NCBI GenBank assembly: GCA_047602365.1
Contig: JASGHM010000001.1
Location: forward strand, 744,001-808,000
DNA length: 64,000 nucleotides
Direction of reading: 5' to 3'
Origin: Piscinibacter sp047602365
GTDB lineage: Bacteria; Pseudomonadota; Gammaproteobacteria; Burkholderiales; Burkholderiaceae_C
Positions 1 to 8,650 of the stretch are shown here, piece after piece. Under the pieces are notes generated by a model, which was given only the letters and a program-made list of their open reading frames with translations, made no database searches and was not told the origin of the DNA. The translations under genes and the position numbers were made by a program. Position 1 is the stretch's first letter. Each line of letters starts with the position of its first letter.

Positions 1-804
1 CACCGAGGCCCGCGCGATCGCCAGCGCGTGGGTGTCGTTCTGCGCCAGGTGGTCGGCCACGCCCGACAGCCGCGTGTGCACGTCGCCGCCGCCCAGGTCT
101 TCGGCGCTGACCACCTCGCCGATCGCCGCCTTCACCAGCGGCGGGCCGCCGAGGAAGATGGTGCCCTGGTTCTTCACGATGATCGACTCGTCGCTCATCG
201 CCGGCATGTAGGCGCCGCCGGCGGTGCACGAGCCCATCACCACCGCGATCTGCGGGATGCCCTGGGCGCTCATGTTGGCCTGGTTGAAGAAGATGCGGCC
301 GAAGTGCTCGCGGTCGGGGAACACGTCGTCCTGGTTGGGCAGGTTGGCGCCGCCGCTGTCGACCAGGTAGATGCACGGCAGGCGGTTCTGCATCGCGATC
401 TCCTGCGCGCGCAGGTGCTTCTTCACCGTCATCGGGAAGTAGGTGCCGCCCTTCACCGTGGCGTCGTTGCAGACCACCATGCACTCGATGCCGGCCACGC
501 GGCCGATGCCGGCGATCAGCCCGGCGCCCGGCGCGGCATCGACGCCGCCCTTCTCCTTGTACATGTCGAGCGCGGCCAGCGGCGCCACCTCGAGGAAGGG
601 CGTGTCCGGGTCGAGCAGCATCTCGACGCGCTCGCGCGGCAGCAGTTTGCCGCGCGCGGTGTGCTTGGCGCGGGCCGCCTCGCCGCCACCCTGGGCGATC
701 TGCGCGAGCTTCGCATTCAGGTCGTCGACCAGCGCGCGCATCGCCGCGGCATTGGCCTTGAAGTCCTCGCCGCGGGGGCTGAGGTTGGAGGCGAGAACGG
801 GCAT
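1..804 (-). CDS. liuB: Methylcrotonyl-CoA carboxylase carboxyltransferase subunit (partial, runs off left edge)
   Basis: Transfers CO2 from biotin to 3-methylcrotonyl-CoA, the third oxidative step of leucine degradation, as a complex with the biotin-carrying LiuD subunit. The 268 visible N-terminal codons read as a carboxyltransferase: an ARGKLLPRERVEMLLD start region, a VDSGGANLPNQ motif, and the MGSCTAGGAYMPAMSDE block typical of acyl-CoA carboxylase beta subunits. The ATG at 804 is supported by a GGAGACACC Shine-Dalgarno. The 3' end lies outside the window; liuC and liuD would be expected beyond it, but that is inference. A perfect 22-bp LiuR-type palindrome lies 19 bp upstream of the start, so LiuR repression is likely. 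Confidence 0.93.
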   Translation of the reverse strand, partial: MPVLASNLSPRGEDFKANAAAMRALVDDLNAKLAQIAQGGGEAARAKHTARGKLLPRERVEMLLDPDTPFLEVAPLAALDMYKEKGGVDAAPGAGLIAGIGRVAGIECMVVCNDATVKGGTYFPMTVKKHLRAQEIAMQNRLPCIYLVDSGGANLPNQDDVFPDREHFGRIFFNQANMSAQGIPQIAVVMGSCTAGGAYMPAMSDESIIVKNQGTIFLGGPPLVKAAIGEVVSAEDLGGGDVHTRLSGVADHLAQNDTHALAIARASV

Positions 805-823
805 GGTGTCTCCGGGGCGCTGA

Positions 824-845
824 TTGACGTTTACGTAAACGTCAA
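824..845 (-). promoter_or_regulatory. LiuR-type operator upstream of liuB
   Basis: Perfect 22-bp palindrome with half-site TTGACGTTTAC and its exact mirror. Reading toward liuB, a -10-like TAGAAT (855-850) ends 4 bases before the palindrome, so a bound protein would cover the transcription start. The motif resembles the TTTACGTAAA-centred sites assigned to MerR-family LiuR in comparative genomics, and a LiuR homologue is encoded at 14737-15159. Confidence 0.8.
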
Positions 846-872
846 TTCGATTCTATCGGTTCCTGTCGGCTT

Positions 873-1436
873 CTAGCGGCTTGCGTAGATCCGGTCTTCC
901 TGCCAGCCCAGCGCGGCCATGTCGGCGACGCGGAACTTGTCGTCGCTGGGCATCAGGAACTCGTCGAACTGCGGCGGCGCCACCGTGGTACCGGAGAGCA
1001 TCGCGTGCACCTGGCCGCGATGATGCGTCTGGTGCATGAACAGGTGGGCCAGCACATGGGCGGCGCGGTCGCGCTGCACATGCTCGCCACGGTCCATGTC
1101 GACCATCGTGTCGCAGCCGGCGTCGCTCAGCGCATCGCACCAGGCGATCAGGCGCTCGTCGCTGGCACGCTGGCGCTGCACGAGCTCGGGCAGCGTCGCG
1201 GCGGGCACGAAGCGGCGGTACTTCTGCGGCAGTTCGGCGTCGCCATGCAGCGCGCCGATGTAGTACTCGTCGATCGCGAGGATGTGGTTCAGCGTGGCAG
1301 CGAGGCTGGGAAAGAAGCTCACCCGCGGCGCATGGAACTCGGCGTCGGGCAGCGACGCCATCGCCGTGTGCAGCCGGTGGTTCACGAGCCGGTTGGCACG
1401 TGCCTGGATGCGAAGCTGGCCGGCGAGCGTGAGCAT
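873..1436 (-). CDS. DinB-family protein
   Basis: A 187-residue four-helix-bundle protein of the DinB/YfiT type. The histidines expected to bind one divalent metal are visible: TLNHILAID near residue 50 and an HQTHHRGQVHAML block near residue 145. Many DinB proteins are metal-dependent thiol transferases or damage-inducible proteins of unknown substrate, and nothing here fixes the substrate. The ATG at 1436 overlaps the stop of the upstream isomerase gene as TGATG, so the two are translationally coupled. A small-molecule or thiol detoxification role with the GST-kappa-like neighbour is inference. Confidence 0.85.
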   Translation of the reverse strand: MLTLAGQLRIQARANRLVNHRLHTAMASLPDAEFHAPRVSFFPSLAATLNHILAIDEYYIGALHGDAELPQKYRRFVPAATLPELVQRQRASDERLIAWCDALSDAGCDTMVDMDRGEHVQRDRAAHVLAHLFMHQTHHRGQVHAMLSGTTVAPPQFDEFLMPSDDKFRVADMAALGWQEDRIYASR

Positions 1437-2050
1437 CAGAACGGCCCCTTCTCGAGCCAGCGCTCGATCTGCGGCCGGCGGTCGTTGCCCCAGAACGGCT
1501 CGCCGTCGACCACGAAGAACGGTGCACCGAACACGCCGGCGGCGATCGCGGCCTCGTTCTCGGCCTTCAGGCGCAGCTTCCAGGCCGGGTCGCTCCACAC
1601 CGCCTCGGCGGCGTCGGCGCCAATGCCGAAGTCTTCGGCGAGCTGGCGCAGCAAGGTGGCATTGCTGAGGTCGACACCGCGCGCGAAGTAGGCGCGGAAG
1701 CAATGCCGCGCCCATTGCCGTGCGCGTTCGGCATCGCCCTCGGCCAGCCACCAGAACAGGCGCGCGGCGTTCTGCGTCGGGATCGGGAAGGGGTCCGGGT
1801 TCTTCAGCGGCACGCCGGCGAAACGTGCCGAGCGTTCGAAGTCGTGCAGCGAGTACTCGCGCTTGATCGGGTACGACACCGGACTCTTCAGTTCGGCGGC
1901 CAGGAAGGTGGCGCCGAGCAGGATGGCTTTCCAGTTGACCGTGCGGCCGTGGCGCGCGGCCAGTGCGGCTATCCATTCGGAGGCGATGTAGGAGTACGGC
2001 GACGAGAAGTCGAAGTAGAAATCGATGCTGCGCGGGACGGCGGTGTTCAT
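1436..2050 (-). CDS. 2-hydroxychromene-2-carboxylate isomerase / DsbA-like (GST kappa) family
   Basis: A 204-residue thioredoxin-fold protein. The N-terminal FDFSSPYSY (residues 13-21) carries the active-site serine region typical of glutathione-dependent HCCA isomerases, where serine replaces the CxxC of DsbA. The C-terminal GVFGAPFFVVDGEPFWGNDR matches the family signature. Known members isomerise 2-hydroxychromene-2-carboxylate in naphthalene degradation, but most genomic homologues are of unknown substrate, and no aromatic-degradation genes lie nearby. The ATG at 2050 gives the start before the IDFYFDFSSPYSY strand. The gene ends in a TGATG overlap with the DinB gene. Confidence 0.88.
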   Translation of the reverse strand: MNTAVPRSIDFYFDFSSPYSYIASEWIAALAARHGRTVNWKAILLGATFLAAELKSPVSYPIKREYSLHDFERSARFAGVPLKNPDPFPIPTQNAARLFWWLAEGDAERARQWARHCFRAYFARGVDLSNATLLRQLAEDFGIGADAAEAVWSDPAWKLRLKAENEAAIAAGVFGAPFFVVDGEPFWGNDRRPQIERWLEKGPF

Positions 2051-2083
2051 GCGGCCAGCGTAGCGCGACGCTTGACCCTTGTC

Positions 2084-2737
2084 ATGTCGGCAGCAACCCT
2101 GCTGGATAGCATCGCCGCGATGGGCTTGTCGCTTGCCGTGGTGATCGTCGCGCTGGCCGCCGCGCTCGCGCTGCGCCCCTGGCGGCAGCTGCGCGGCGCG
2201 TCGATCTGGCACCCCTGGCTGGCCTGCCTGGTGCTGCTGCCCTGGCTGTGGGCGGCGCAGCGCTTCATGCCCGGCGGCATCGCCGTTCAGCTCTCCGGTG
2301 CCTGCCTGATGGTGCTGATGCTCGGCTGGCCGCTGGCGGTGCTGAGCCTGCTGCCGATCGCCGCGCTGGGCGCCTGGCTGGGCGGCATTGCCTGGCCGGC
2401 TGCGCTTGACCACCTGGCCTGGAACGGCATCGTCGCCGCCACGCTGGCGCTGGCCATCGGACTGGCGACCAGGCGCTGGCTGCCCCCGCATCCCTTCGTG
2501 TTCATCCTCGGCCGCGGCTTCATCGTCACCGCGCTGGCGATGATGGGCGCCGGCACGCTGGCCACGCTGGTGAACCCGCCGCCCGAAAGCACCGAGCTCG
2601 GCTCGGCACTGCTCGGCCATTGGCTGATGGCCTGGGGCGAAGCCTTCGCCACGGGCATGCTGGTGGCGATCTTCGTCGCCTTCCGGCCGCAGTGGCTGGC
2701 GAGCTGGTCGGACGAGCGTTATCTGCCCAGGAATTGA
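2084..2737 (+). CDS. CbiM-like integral membrane protein (ECF-transporter permease-like)
   Basis: A 217-residue, strongly hydrophobic protein with about six predicted membrane helices (for example LAVVIVALAAALAL at the N-terminus and FIVTALAMMGAGTLATLV around residues 145-160). It resembles predicted membrane proteins related to the CbiM component of cobalt/nickel energy-coupling-factor transporters; no partner ATPase or T-component is nearby. The family call rests on overall look. An alternative ATG at 2120 would give 205 residues; neither start has a convincing ribosome-binding site. It is divergent from the isomerase gene and convergent with trkH. Confidence 0.6.
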   Translation: MSAATLLDSIAAMGLSLAVVIVALAAALALRPWRQLRGASIWHPWLACLVLLPWLWAAQRFMPGGIAVQLSGACLMVLMLGWPLAVLSLLPIAALGAWLGGIAWPAALDHLAWNGIVAATLALAIGLATRRWLPPHPFVFILGRGFIVTALAMMGAGTLATLVNPPPESTELGSALLGHWLMAWGEAFATGMLVAIFVAFRPQWLASWSDERYLPRN

Positions 2738-2751
2738 GGCCCGTGCGGGCC
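2738..2751. terminator. Short hairpin between convergent genes
   Basis: GGCCC-GTGC-GGGCC forms a 5-bp GC stem with a 4-base loop immediately after the stop of the CbiM-like gene and just before the stop of the convergent trkH. There is no T-run, so termination efficiency is uncertain. Confidence 0.35.
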
Positions 2752-2764
2752 GGGCGAGGGGCTG

Positions 2765-4222
2765 TCAGCCTCGCCAGAACTGCGGCGTGAACAGCACCAG
2801 CACCGCCAGAAGCTCCAGCCGCCCGAGCAGCATGCCGAAGGTGCAGACCCAGGTCTGGAAGTCGCTCAGCCCGCCGTAGTTGACCGCCGGCCCCACCTCG
2901 CCGAGTCCCGGGCCGATGTTGTTGACGCACGCGATCACCGCGGTGAACGCGGTCACCACGTCGAGGCCGCTGAACAGCAGCACCATCGTCAGCGCCACCA
3001 GTGAGGCGCCGTAGACCATCATGTAGGCGATCACGTTCTGGATCACCCGCGGGCTGACCGCCGCACCGCCGATCACCACCGGGTTGACCACGTTGGGGTG
3101 CACGATGCGCACCAGCTCGCGCTGCGACTGCTTGAGCAGCAGGATCATGCGGACCATCTTGATGCCGCCGCCGGTCGAGCCGGCGCAGGTGGCGAAGCAG
3201 CCGAGCAGGATCATCAGCAGCGGCGCGAACAGCGGCCACTGCGCGTAGTCGTGGGTGGCATAGCCGGTCGTGGTGGCCACCGAGACGACGTGGAAGACGG
3301 TGTGGCGCAGCGCCTGGCCGAAGTCTGCGTAGACGCCGTTGGCCACCAGGTAGATCGAGATCAGCGCGATGCTGCCGATCACCACGCCGTAGAAGGCGCG
3401 CACCTCGACGTTGTGCCACAGCACGCGCAGCGAGCGCTGCTTCCAGGCGACGAAGTAGAGCGCGAAGCTGACGCCCGAAAGCATCATGAAGACCACCGCC
3501 ACCGCCTCGATCAGCGGCGAGTTCCAGTAGCCGAAGCTCAGGTCGTGCGAGGAGAAGCCGCCCAGGCCCATGGTCGAGCACATGTGCATGAAGGCGTCGG
3601 CCCAGCCCATGCCGGCGAAGCGGTAGGCGAAGAAGCAGGCCACCGCGACGATGAAGTACACCGTCCACAGCCCGCGCGCGGTCTCGGCGATGCGCGGCGT
3701 CAGCTTGGCGTCCTTCATCGGGCCGGCGGTCTCGGTCTTGAACAGCTGCGCGCCGCCGACGCCGAGCAGCGGCAGGATCGCCACCGCCAGCACGATGATG
3801 CCCAGGCCGCCGATCAGCATCATGAAGCAGCGCCAGACGTTGACCGACAGCGGCAGCGCGTCGAGGCCGCTCAGCACCGTCGCGCCGGTGGCGGTGAAGC
3901 CGGACATCGCCTCGAAGTAGGCGTCGGTGACGCTCAGGCCCGGCACGGCGAGCAGCAGCGGGAGCGCGCCGAAGGCCGGCAGCGTGACCCAGGTCAGGCC
4001 GACCAGCACGAAGCCGTCGCGCGGCTGCAGCTCGCGGCGGAAGCGCCGCGTCGCCAGGCTCATCAGCACACCGCAGCCGAAGGTGCCCACGGTGCCGACC
4101 AGGAAGGCGTTCTCGGCCCGGTCGTGCTCGCTCAGCGCGAACAGCAGCGGCACGAGCATCAGCAGCGAGAACAGCACGACCATGCGGCCGACCAGCGCGA
4201 CGACGGCCAGCGGCGAGTTCAT
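2765..4222 (-). CDS. trkH: Trk-type potassium uptake membrane subunit TrkH
   Basis: A 485-residue inner-membrane subunit of the Trk K+ uptake system. The four pore-loop repeats are recognisable: GFTATGATV near residue 110, CSTMGLGGFSSHD near 220, ATTTGYATHDYAQ near 320 and ACVNNIGPGLGEVG near 435, each carrying the filter glycine. The CAGSTGGGIKMVR segment belongs to the repeat-3 region that gates transport. The length matches E. coli TrkH/TrkG. The ATG at 4222 overlaps the stop of trkA (TGATG), so the channel and its cytoplasmic regulator are translationally coupled. Confidence 0.96.
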   Translation of the reverse strand: MNSPLAVVALVGRMVVLFSLLMLVPLLFALSEHDRAENAFLVGTVGTFGCGVLMSLATRRFRRELQPRDGFVLVGLTWVTLPAFGALPLLLAVPGLSVTDAYFEAMSGFTATGATVLSGLDALPLSVNVWRCFMMLIGGLGIIVLAVAILPLLGVGGAQLFKTETAGPMKDAKLTPRIAETARGLWTVYFIVAVACFFAYRFAGMGWADAFMHMCSTMGLGGFSSHDLSFGYWNSPLIEAVAVVFMMLSGVSFALYFVAWKQRSLRVLWHNVEVRAFYGVVIGSIALISIYLVANGVYADFGQALRHTVFHVVSVATTTGYATHDYAQWPLFAPLLMILLGCFATCAGSTGGGIKMVRMILLLKQSQRELVRIVHPNVVNPVVIGGAAVSPRVIQNVIAYMMVYGASLVALTMVLLFSGLDVVTAFTAVIACVNNIGPGLGEVGPAVNYGGLSDFQTWVCTFGMLLGRLELLAVLVLFTPQFWRG

Positions 4223-5637
4223 CAGAACAGGAAGGTCGCGCCGACCTGGAACAGCTTCTCGATCTCGCGCACCATGCGCTTGCGCGGCACGAACACGATC
4301 ACGTGGTCGCCGCTGGCGATCACGGTGTCGTGGTGCGGGATGATGACCTCGCGCTCGGCACCCTCCGCTTCGGCGCCACGCACGATCGCGCCGATCTGCG
4401 CGCCGCTGGGCAGCGGCAGTTCCTCGATGCGCCGGCCCACCACCTTCGACGACTTGCGGTCGCCATGCGCCACCGCCTCCAGCGCCTCGGCGGCGCCGCG
4501 GCGCAGGCTGTAGACGGCCTCGACGTCGCCGCGGCGCACGTGGGCCAGCAGTTCGCCGATCACCGTCTGCGCCGGCGACAGCGCGATGTCGATCTGCGTG
4601 CCCTGCACCAGGTCGGCGTAGGCGCGCCGGTTGATCAGCGCCAGCACGCGCCGCGCGCCCATGCGCTTGGCCAGCAGGCAGGCCATGATGTTGTCCTCGT
4701 CGTCGCTGGTCAGCGCGAGGAACAGGTCGGTGTCCTGCACGTTCTCGGTCTCGAGCAGTTCCTCGTCGGTGCTGTCGCCCTGCAGCACCAGCGCGTCGTT
4801 GCTCAGCTGCGTGGTCAGGTACTCGCAGCGCGCCAGGTTGGGCTCGATGACCTTGATGCGGCAGTCGCCGTCGATCTCGCGCGCCAGGCGCAGGCCGACG
4901 CGCCCGCCGCCGGCGATCATCACCCGGCGCACCGGCTCGTCGCGGCGGCGCAGCGCGTCGAGCACGCGGCGGATGTCACGCGTGGCGGCGAGCACGAAGA
5001 CCTCGTCGCCCGGCTCGATGCGCGTGGTGCCGTCGCACACCATCTGCTGATCCACGCCCAGCTCGTCGCTGCGGTAGATGGCGACGAAGCGCATCTCGAC
5101 CCCGGGCACCAGCTGCGGCAGCTCGCCGATGATGTGGCGCACCATCGGCCCGCCGGTCACCGCCCGCACCGCGATCAGGCTGACCGCGCCGCCGGCGAAC
5201 TCCAGCACCTGCAGCGCCTCGGGGTACTCGATCAGCTTGCGGATGTAGCGCGTGATCGACTCTTCCGGGCAGATGACCTGGTCGACCGCGAAGCCCTGGT
5301 CGCCCATCAGCGGGCTCTCGTTCGGGAACTCCGGCGAGCGCAGCCGGGCGATCGTGGTCGGGATGTTGAACACGTCGTGCGCGACCTTGCAGCACACCAG
5401 GTTGGTCTCGTCCAGCGGCGCGCAGGCGATCAGCATGTCGGCGTCCTTCGCGCCGGCGGCTTCCAGCACCGAAGGCTGGATGCCGTTGCCCGGCACGCCG
5501 CGCAGGTCGAGCCGGTCCTCCAGCTCGCGCAGCCGCCGCGGGTCGGTGTCGATCACCGTGATGTCGTTCTTCTCCGACACCAGGCTCTCGGCCACGCTCT
5601 CGCCGACGCGGCCCGCGCCGAGGATGATGATGTTCAT
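4222..5637 (-). CDS. trkA: Trk potassium uptake regulatory subunit TrkA
   Basis: A 471-residue peripheral NAD(H)/nucleotide-binding subunit that gates TrkH. It has two tandem RCK units. The first opens with the Rossmann motif MNIIILGAGRVGESVAES and an acidic strand end (VIDTD). The second begins at VMIAGGGRVGLRLAREI near residue 235. Each is followed by a TrkA-C domain (FVAIYRSDELGV and GAIVRGAEAEG regions). The start overlaps the stop of the upstream acyl-CoA dehydrogenase gene by ATGA, unusual company for a K+ transporter. Confidence 0.96.
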   Translation of the reverse strand: MNIIILGAGRVGESVAESLVSEKNDITVIDTDPRRLRELEDRLDLRGVPGNGIQPSVLEAAGAKDADMLIACAPLDETNLVCCKVAHDVFNIPTTIARLRSPEFPNESPLMGDQGFAVDQVICPEESITRYIRKLIEYPEALQVLEFAGGAVSLIAVRAVTGGPMVRHIIGELPQLVPGVEMRFVAIYRSDELGVDQQMVCDGTTRIEPGDEVFVLAATRDIRRVLDALRRRDEPVRRVMIAGGGRVGLRLAREIDGDCRIKVIEPNLARCEYLTTQLSNDALVLQGDSTDEELLETENVQDTDLFLALTSDDEDNIMACLLAKRMGARRVLALINRRAYADLVQGTQIDIALSPAQTVIGELLAHVRRGDVEAVYSLRRGAAEALEAVAHGDRKSSKVVGRRIEELPLPSGAQIGAIVRGAEAEGAEREVIIPHHDTVIASGDHVIVFVPRKRMVREIEKLFQVGATFLF

Positions 5638-6764
5638 GCCAGCGCGCGGCCGATCAGGATCTTCTGCACGTCGGAGGTGCCTTCGTAGATCTGGCAGACG
5701 CGCACGTCGCGGTAGATGCGCTCGAGCGGGAAGTCGCTGACGTAGCCGTAGCCGCCGAGCGTCTGGATCGCCGCGCTGCACACACGCTCGGCCATCTCGC
5801 TGGCGTAGAGCTTGGCCATCGCCGCCTCCTTCAGGCAGGGCCGACCGGCGTCCTTCAGGCTCGCGGCGTGGTGGATCAGCTGGCGCGCCGCCTCCACCTG
5901 CATCGCCATCTCGGCGAGGCGGAACTGCACCGCCTGGTGCTCGAAGATGGGCTGACCGAAGGCGATGCGCTCCTTGGAATAGGCCAGCGCCACCTCGAAG
6001 GCCGCGCGCGCCATGCCCAGGCTCTGCGCGGCGATGCCGATGCGCCCGCCTTCCAGGCCCGACAGCGCGATCTTCAGCCCCTGCCCTTCCTCGCCGATCA
6101 GGTTGGCCACCGGCACGCGGCAGTTCTCGAACAGGATCTGCGCGGTGTCGCTGCTGTGCTGGCCCATCTTGTCTTCCAGCCGCGCGACGGTGTAGCCCGG
6201 CGTCGCGGTCGGCACCAGGAAGGCGCTGATGCCCTTCTTGCCGGCGGCCTTGTCGGTCACCGCCATCACGATGGCCACGTCGCCGTGCTTGCCGCTGGTG
6301 ATGAACTGCTTGACGCCGTTGAGCACGTAGTGGTCACCCTCACGCACTGCCGTGGTCTTCAGCCCGTCGGCCTGCGAGCCGACGTGCGGCTCGGTCAGGC
6401 AGAAGGCGCCGAGCATCTCGCCGCGCGCCAGCGGCACGAGCCACTGCTGCTTCTGCGCGTCGCTGCCCCAGGCCATCAGGATCGAGCACACCGGACAGTT
6501 GTTGACGCTGATCACCGTCGAGGTGCCGCCGTCTCCGGCGGCGATCTCCTCGAGGATGACCGCCAGCGCCAGGTAGTCCAGCCCGGCACCGCCCCAGGCG
6601 TCGGGCACCGCCACGCCGTAGCAGCCGAGTGCGGCCAGGCCTTGCAGTGCCTCTGCCGGGAACTGGTGGTCCTTGTCCCAGCGCGCTGCATGCGGCGCGA
6701 TCTGTTCCTGCACGAAGGCGCGCACCGCCTCCTGCACCGCGCGGTGGTCGTCGCTCAACAGCAT
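5634..6764 (-). CDS. Acyl-CoA dehydrogenase (short/medium-chain type)
   Basis: A 376-residue FAD enzyme that introduces the trans-2,3 double bond in acyl-CoA thioesters and passes electrons to ETF. The signature LTEPHVGSQADGLKT lies around residues 125-140. The C-terminal QTLGGYGYVSDFPLERIYRD and IYEGTSDVQK put the catalytic base at Glu361, the position used in short/medium-chain enzymes rather than the isovaleryl type. Substrate is not fixed by sequence; butyryl-CoA or 2-methyl-branched acyl-CoA are plausible given the thiolase and SDR upstream. It overlaps trkA by 4 bases. Confidence 0.93.
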   Translation of the reverse strand: MLLSDDHRAVQEAVRAFVQEQIAPHAARWDKDHQFPAEALQGLAALGCYGVAVPDAWGGAGLDYLALAVILEEIAAGDGGTSTVISVNNCPVCSILMAWGSDAQKQQWLVPLARGEMLGAFCLTEPHVGSQADGLKTTAVREGDHYVLNGVKQFITSGKHGDVAIVMAVTDKAAGKKGISAFLVPTATPGYTVARLEDKMGQHSSDTAQILFENCRVPVANLIGEEGQGLKIALSGLEGGRIGIAAQSLGMARAAFEVALAYSKERIAFGQPIFEHQAVQFRLAEMAMQVEAARQLIHHAASLKDAGRPCLKEAAMAKLYASEMAERVCSAAIQTLGGYGYVSDFPLERIYRDVRVCQIYEGTSDVQKILIGRALA

Positions 6765-6774
6765 CTTGTTCTCC

Positions 6775-7440
6775 TCACCAGGGGATCTCGCTGCCGTCGT
6801 GGTTCAGGAAGCGCCCGTTGTCCTGCGCCGCCAGGCCGGCGATCACGCGCCGCATGCCGGCCACGCTCTGCTCGACCGTGAGGTCGGCGTTCGAGCCGCC
6901 CATCTCGGTGCGCACCCAGCCCGGATGGAAGCTCACGCAGACCGCCCTGCCGGCCCACTCGAGCGAGATGTCCTTCAGCACCGAGTTGGCCGCCGCCTTG
7001 GAGGCGCGGTACAGCCAGCTGCCGGTCGCTGCGCGCGCACCCATCGAGCCCATCTTCGACGAGATCAGCGCCAGCTTCGCGCCCGGCGCCAGCATGTCGA
7101 CGAGCTGCGGCAGCACGCGCATCGGCGCCAGCACGTTGGCATGCATCGTGTGGTCGAAGTCGGCGTCGGTGGGCGGCTCCAGGCCGGTCTGCCGCTTCAG
7201 CACACCGGCCACGTGCACGATGACGTCGAAGGACTGCCCATCGAGCTGCCAGGCCAGGCGCGAGGTGCTCTCGGCGCTGGTCACGTCGAGCGCGATCGCC
7301 GTCGCGCCCGCCGCCCGCAGCGTGGCCAGCGCGTCGTCGCCACGCGCGGTGGCGGTGACCAGCCAGCCCTCGGCGCGGTACTGGCGCACGAACTCGGCGC
7401 CGATGCCGCGCGAGGCGCCGACGATCAATGCATGCGGCAT
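6775..7440 (-). CDS. Short-chain dehydrogenase/reductase (SDR)
   Basis: A 221-residue classical-type SDR. The nucleotide-binding GASRGIGAEF is at residues 8-17, and the catalytic LISSKMGS serine is followed by YRASKAAAN (Tyr-x3-Lys). It resembles the small cytosolic oxidoreductases of the C-factor/CsgA type. Its position directly behind a thiolase and ahead of an acyl-CoA dehydrogenase would suit a 3-hydroxyacyl reductase/dehydrogenase role, but this is inference. The ATG at 7440 starts 1 base after the thiolase stop, so the genes are co-transcribed. Confidence 0.85.
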   Translation of the reverse strand: MPHALIVGASRGIGAEFVRQYRAEGWLVTATARGDDALATLRAAGATAIALDVTSAESTSRLAWQLDGQSFDVIVHVAGVLKRQTGLEPPTDADFDHTMHANVLAPMRVLPQLVDMLAPGAKLALISSKMGSMGARAATGSWLYRASKAAANSVLKDISLEWAGRAVCVSFHPGWVRTEMGGSNADLTVEQSVAGMRRVIAGLAAQDNGRFLNHDGSEIPW

Positions 7441-7441
7441 G

Positions 7442-8620
7442 TCAGAGCAGCTCGACCGCCAGCGCCGTCGCTTCGCCGCCACCGATGCACAGCGCCGCCA
7501 TGCCCTTCTTCTTGCCCTGCTTGCGCAAGGCGCCGAGCAGCGTGACGACGATGCGCGCGCCGGAGGCGCCGATCGGATGGCCCAGCGCGCAGGCACCGCC
7601 GTGCACGTTGACGATCTCGTGCGCCAGCTTGAACTCGGCCATCGCGGCCATCGTCACCGCGGCGAAGGCTTCGTTGACCTCCCACAGGTCGACGTCCTTC
7701 ACGCCCCAGCCGGCCTTCTTCAGCGCCTTGTCGATCGCGCCGACCGGTGCGGTGGTGAACCACTCCGGCGCCTGCGCATGCACTGCGTGCGAGACGATGC
7801 GCGCGACCGGCTTGACGCCCATCTGCTTCGCGGTCGATTCGCGCATCAGCACCAGCGCGGCAGCGCCGTCGGAGATGCTCGACGAGGTGGCTGCCGTGAT
7901 CGCGCCGTCCTTCTTGAAGGCCGGCTTGAGGCCGGGGATCTTGTCCAGCTTGGCCTTGAACGGCTGCTCGTCGAACTTGATCACGGTGTCGCCGGCCTTG
8001 CCCGGCAGCGTGACCGGCGCCATCTCCCAGTCGAAGCTGCCGTCCTCGTTGGCCTTCTTGCTGCGCTGGGTGGAGGAGATCGCGAACTGGTCCATCGCCT
8101 CGCGCGTGAAGCTGTACTTGCCGACGCACTGCTCGGCGAACACGCCCATCGCCTTGCCGCGCTCGTAGGCGTCTTCCAGGCCGTCGAGCGCCATGTGGTC
8201 GTAGACGGCGCTCGCGCCGTACTTGATGCCCTTGCGCGCGAACATCAGGTGCGGCGCGTTGGTCATGCTCTCCATGCCGCCGGCGATCATCACGTTGGCG
8301 CTGCCGGCGGCGAGCATGTCGTGCGCGAACATCATCGCGCGCATGCCCGAGCCGCACATCTTGGACAGCGTCACCGCGCCGGTCGAATCGGGCAGGCCGG
8401 CCTTGCGCATCGCCTGGCGCGCCGGCGCCTGGCCCTGGCCGGCCATCAGGCAGTTGCCGAACAGCACCTCGTCGACGGCGTCGCCGGGCAGGCCGGCGCG
8501 CTCGACCGCCGCCTTGATCGCGACGGCGCCCAGCTCCCAGGCGGCGAGGTTGGCGAAGTCGCCCAGCAGGCCGCCGATCGGCGTGCGGGCGGCGGAGACG
8601 ATGACGATGGAATCGGACAT
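7442..8620 (-). CDS. Acetyl-CoA acetyltransferase (thiolase)
   Basis: A 392-residue thiolase that cleaves or forms acetoacetyl-CoA or other 3-ketoacyl-CoA. Catalytic residues are visible: nucleophile Cys89 in KMCGSGMRAMM, His348 in ALGHPIGASGAR, and general-acid Cys378 in LCIGGGEAT. Length and motifs match biosynthetic/degradative thiolase II. An AAGGAG ribosome-binding site precedes the ATG at 8620. In context it could handle the acetoacetate/acetyl-CoA branch produced by leucine breakdown. A second, distinct thiolase is encoded at 45440-46627. Confidence 0.95.
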   Translation of the reverse strand: MSDSIVIVSAARTPIGGLLGDFANLAAWELGAVAIKAAVERAGLPGDAVDEVLFGNCLMAGQGQAPARQAMRKAGLPDSTGAVTLSKMCGSGMRAMMFAHDMLAAGSANVMIAGGMESMTNAPHLMFARKGIKYGASAVYDHMALDGLEDAYERGKAMGVFAEQCVGKYSFTREAMDQFAISSTQRSKKANEDGSFDWEMAPVTLPGKAGDTVIKFDEQPFKAKLDKIPGLKPAFKKDGAITAATSSSISDGAAALVLMRESTAKQMGVKPVARIVSHAVHAQAPEWFTTAPVGAIDKALKKAGWGVKDVDLWEVNEAFAAVTMAAMAEFKLAHEIVNVHGGACALGHPIGASGARIVVTLLGALRKQGKKKGMAALCIGGGEATALAVELL

Positions 8621-8650
8621 GGCGAGGCTCCTTGAAGAGAGAGGTTGCGC

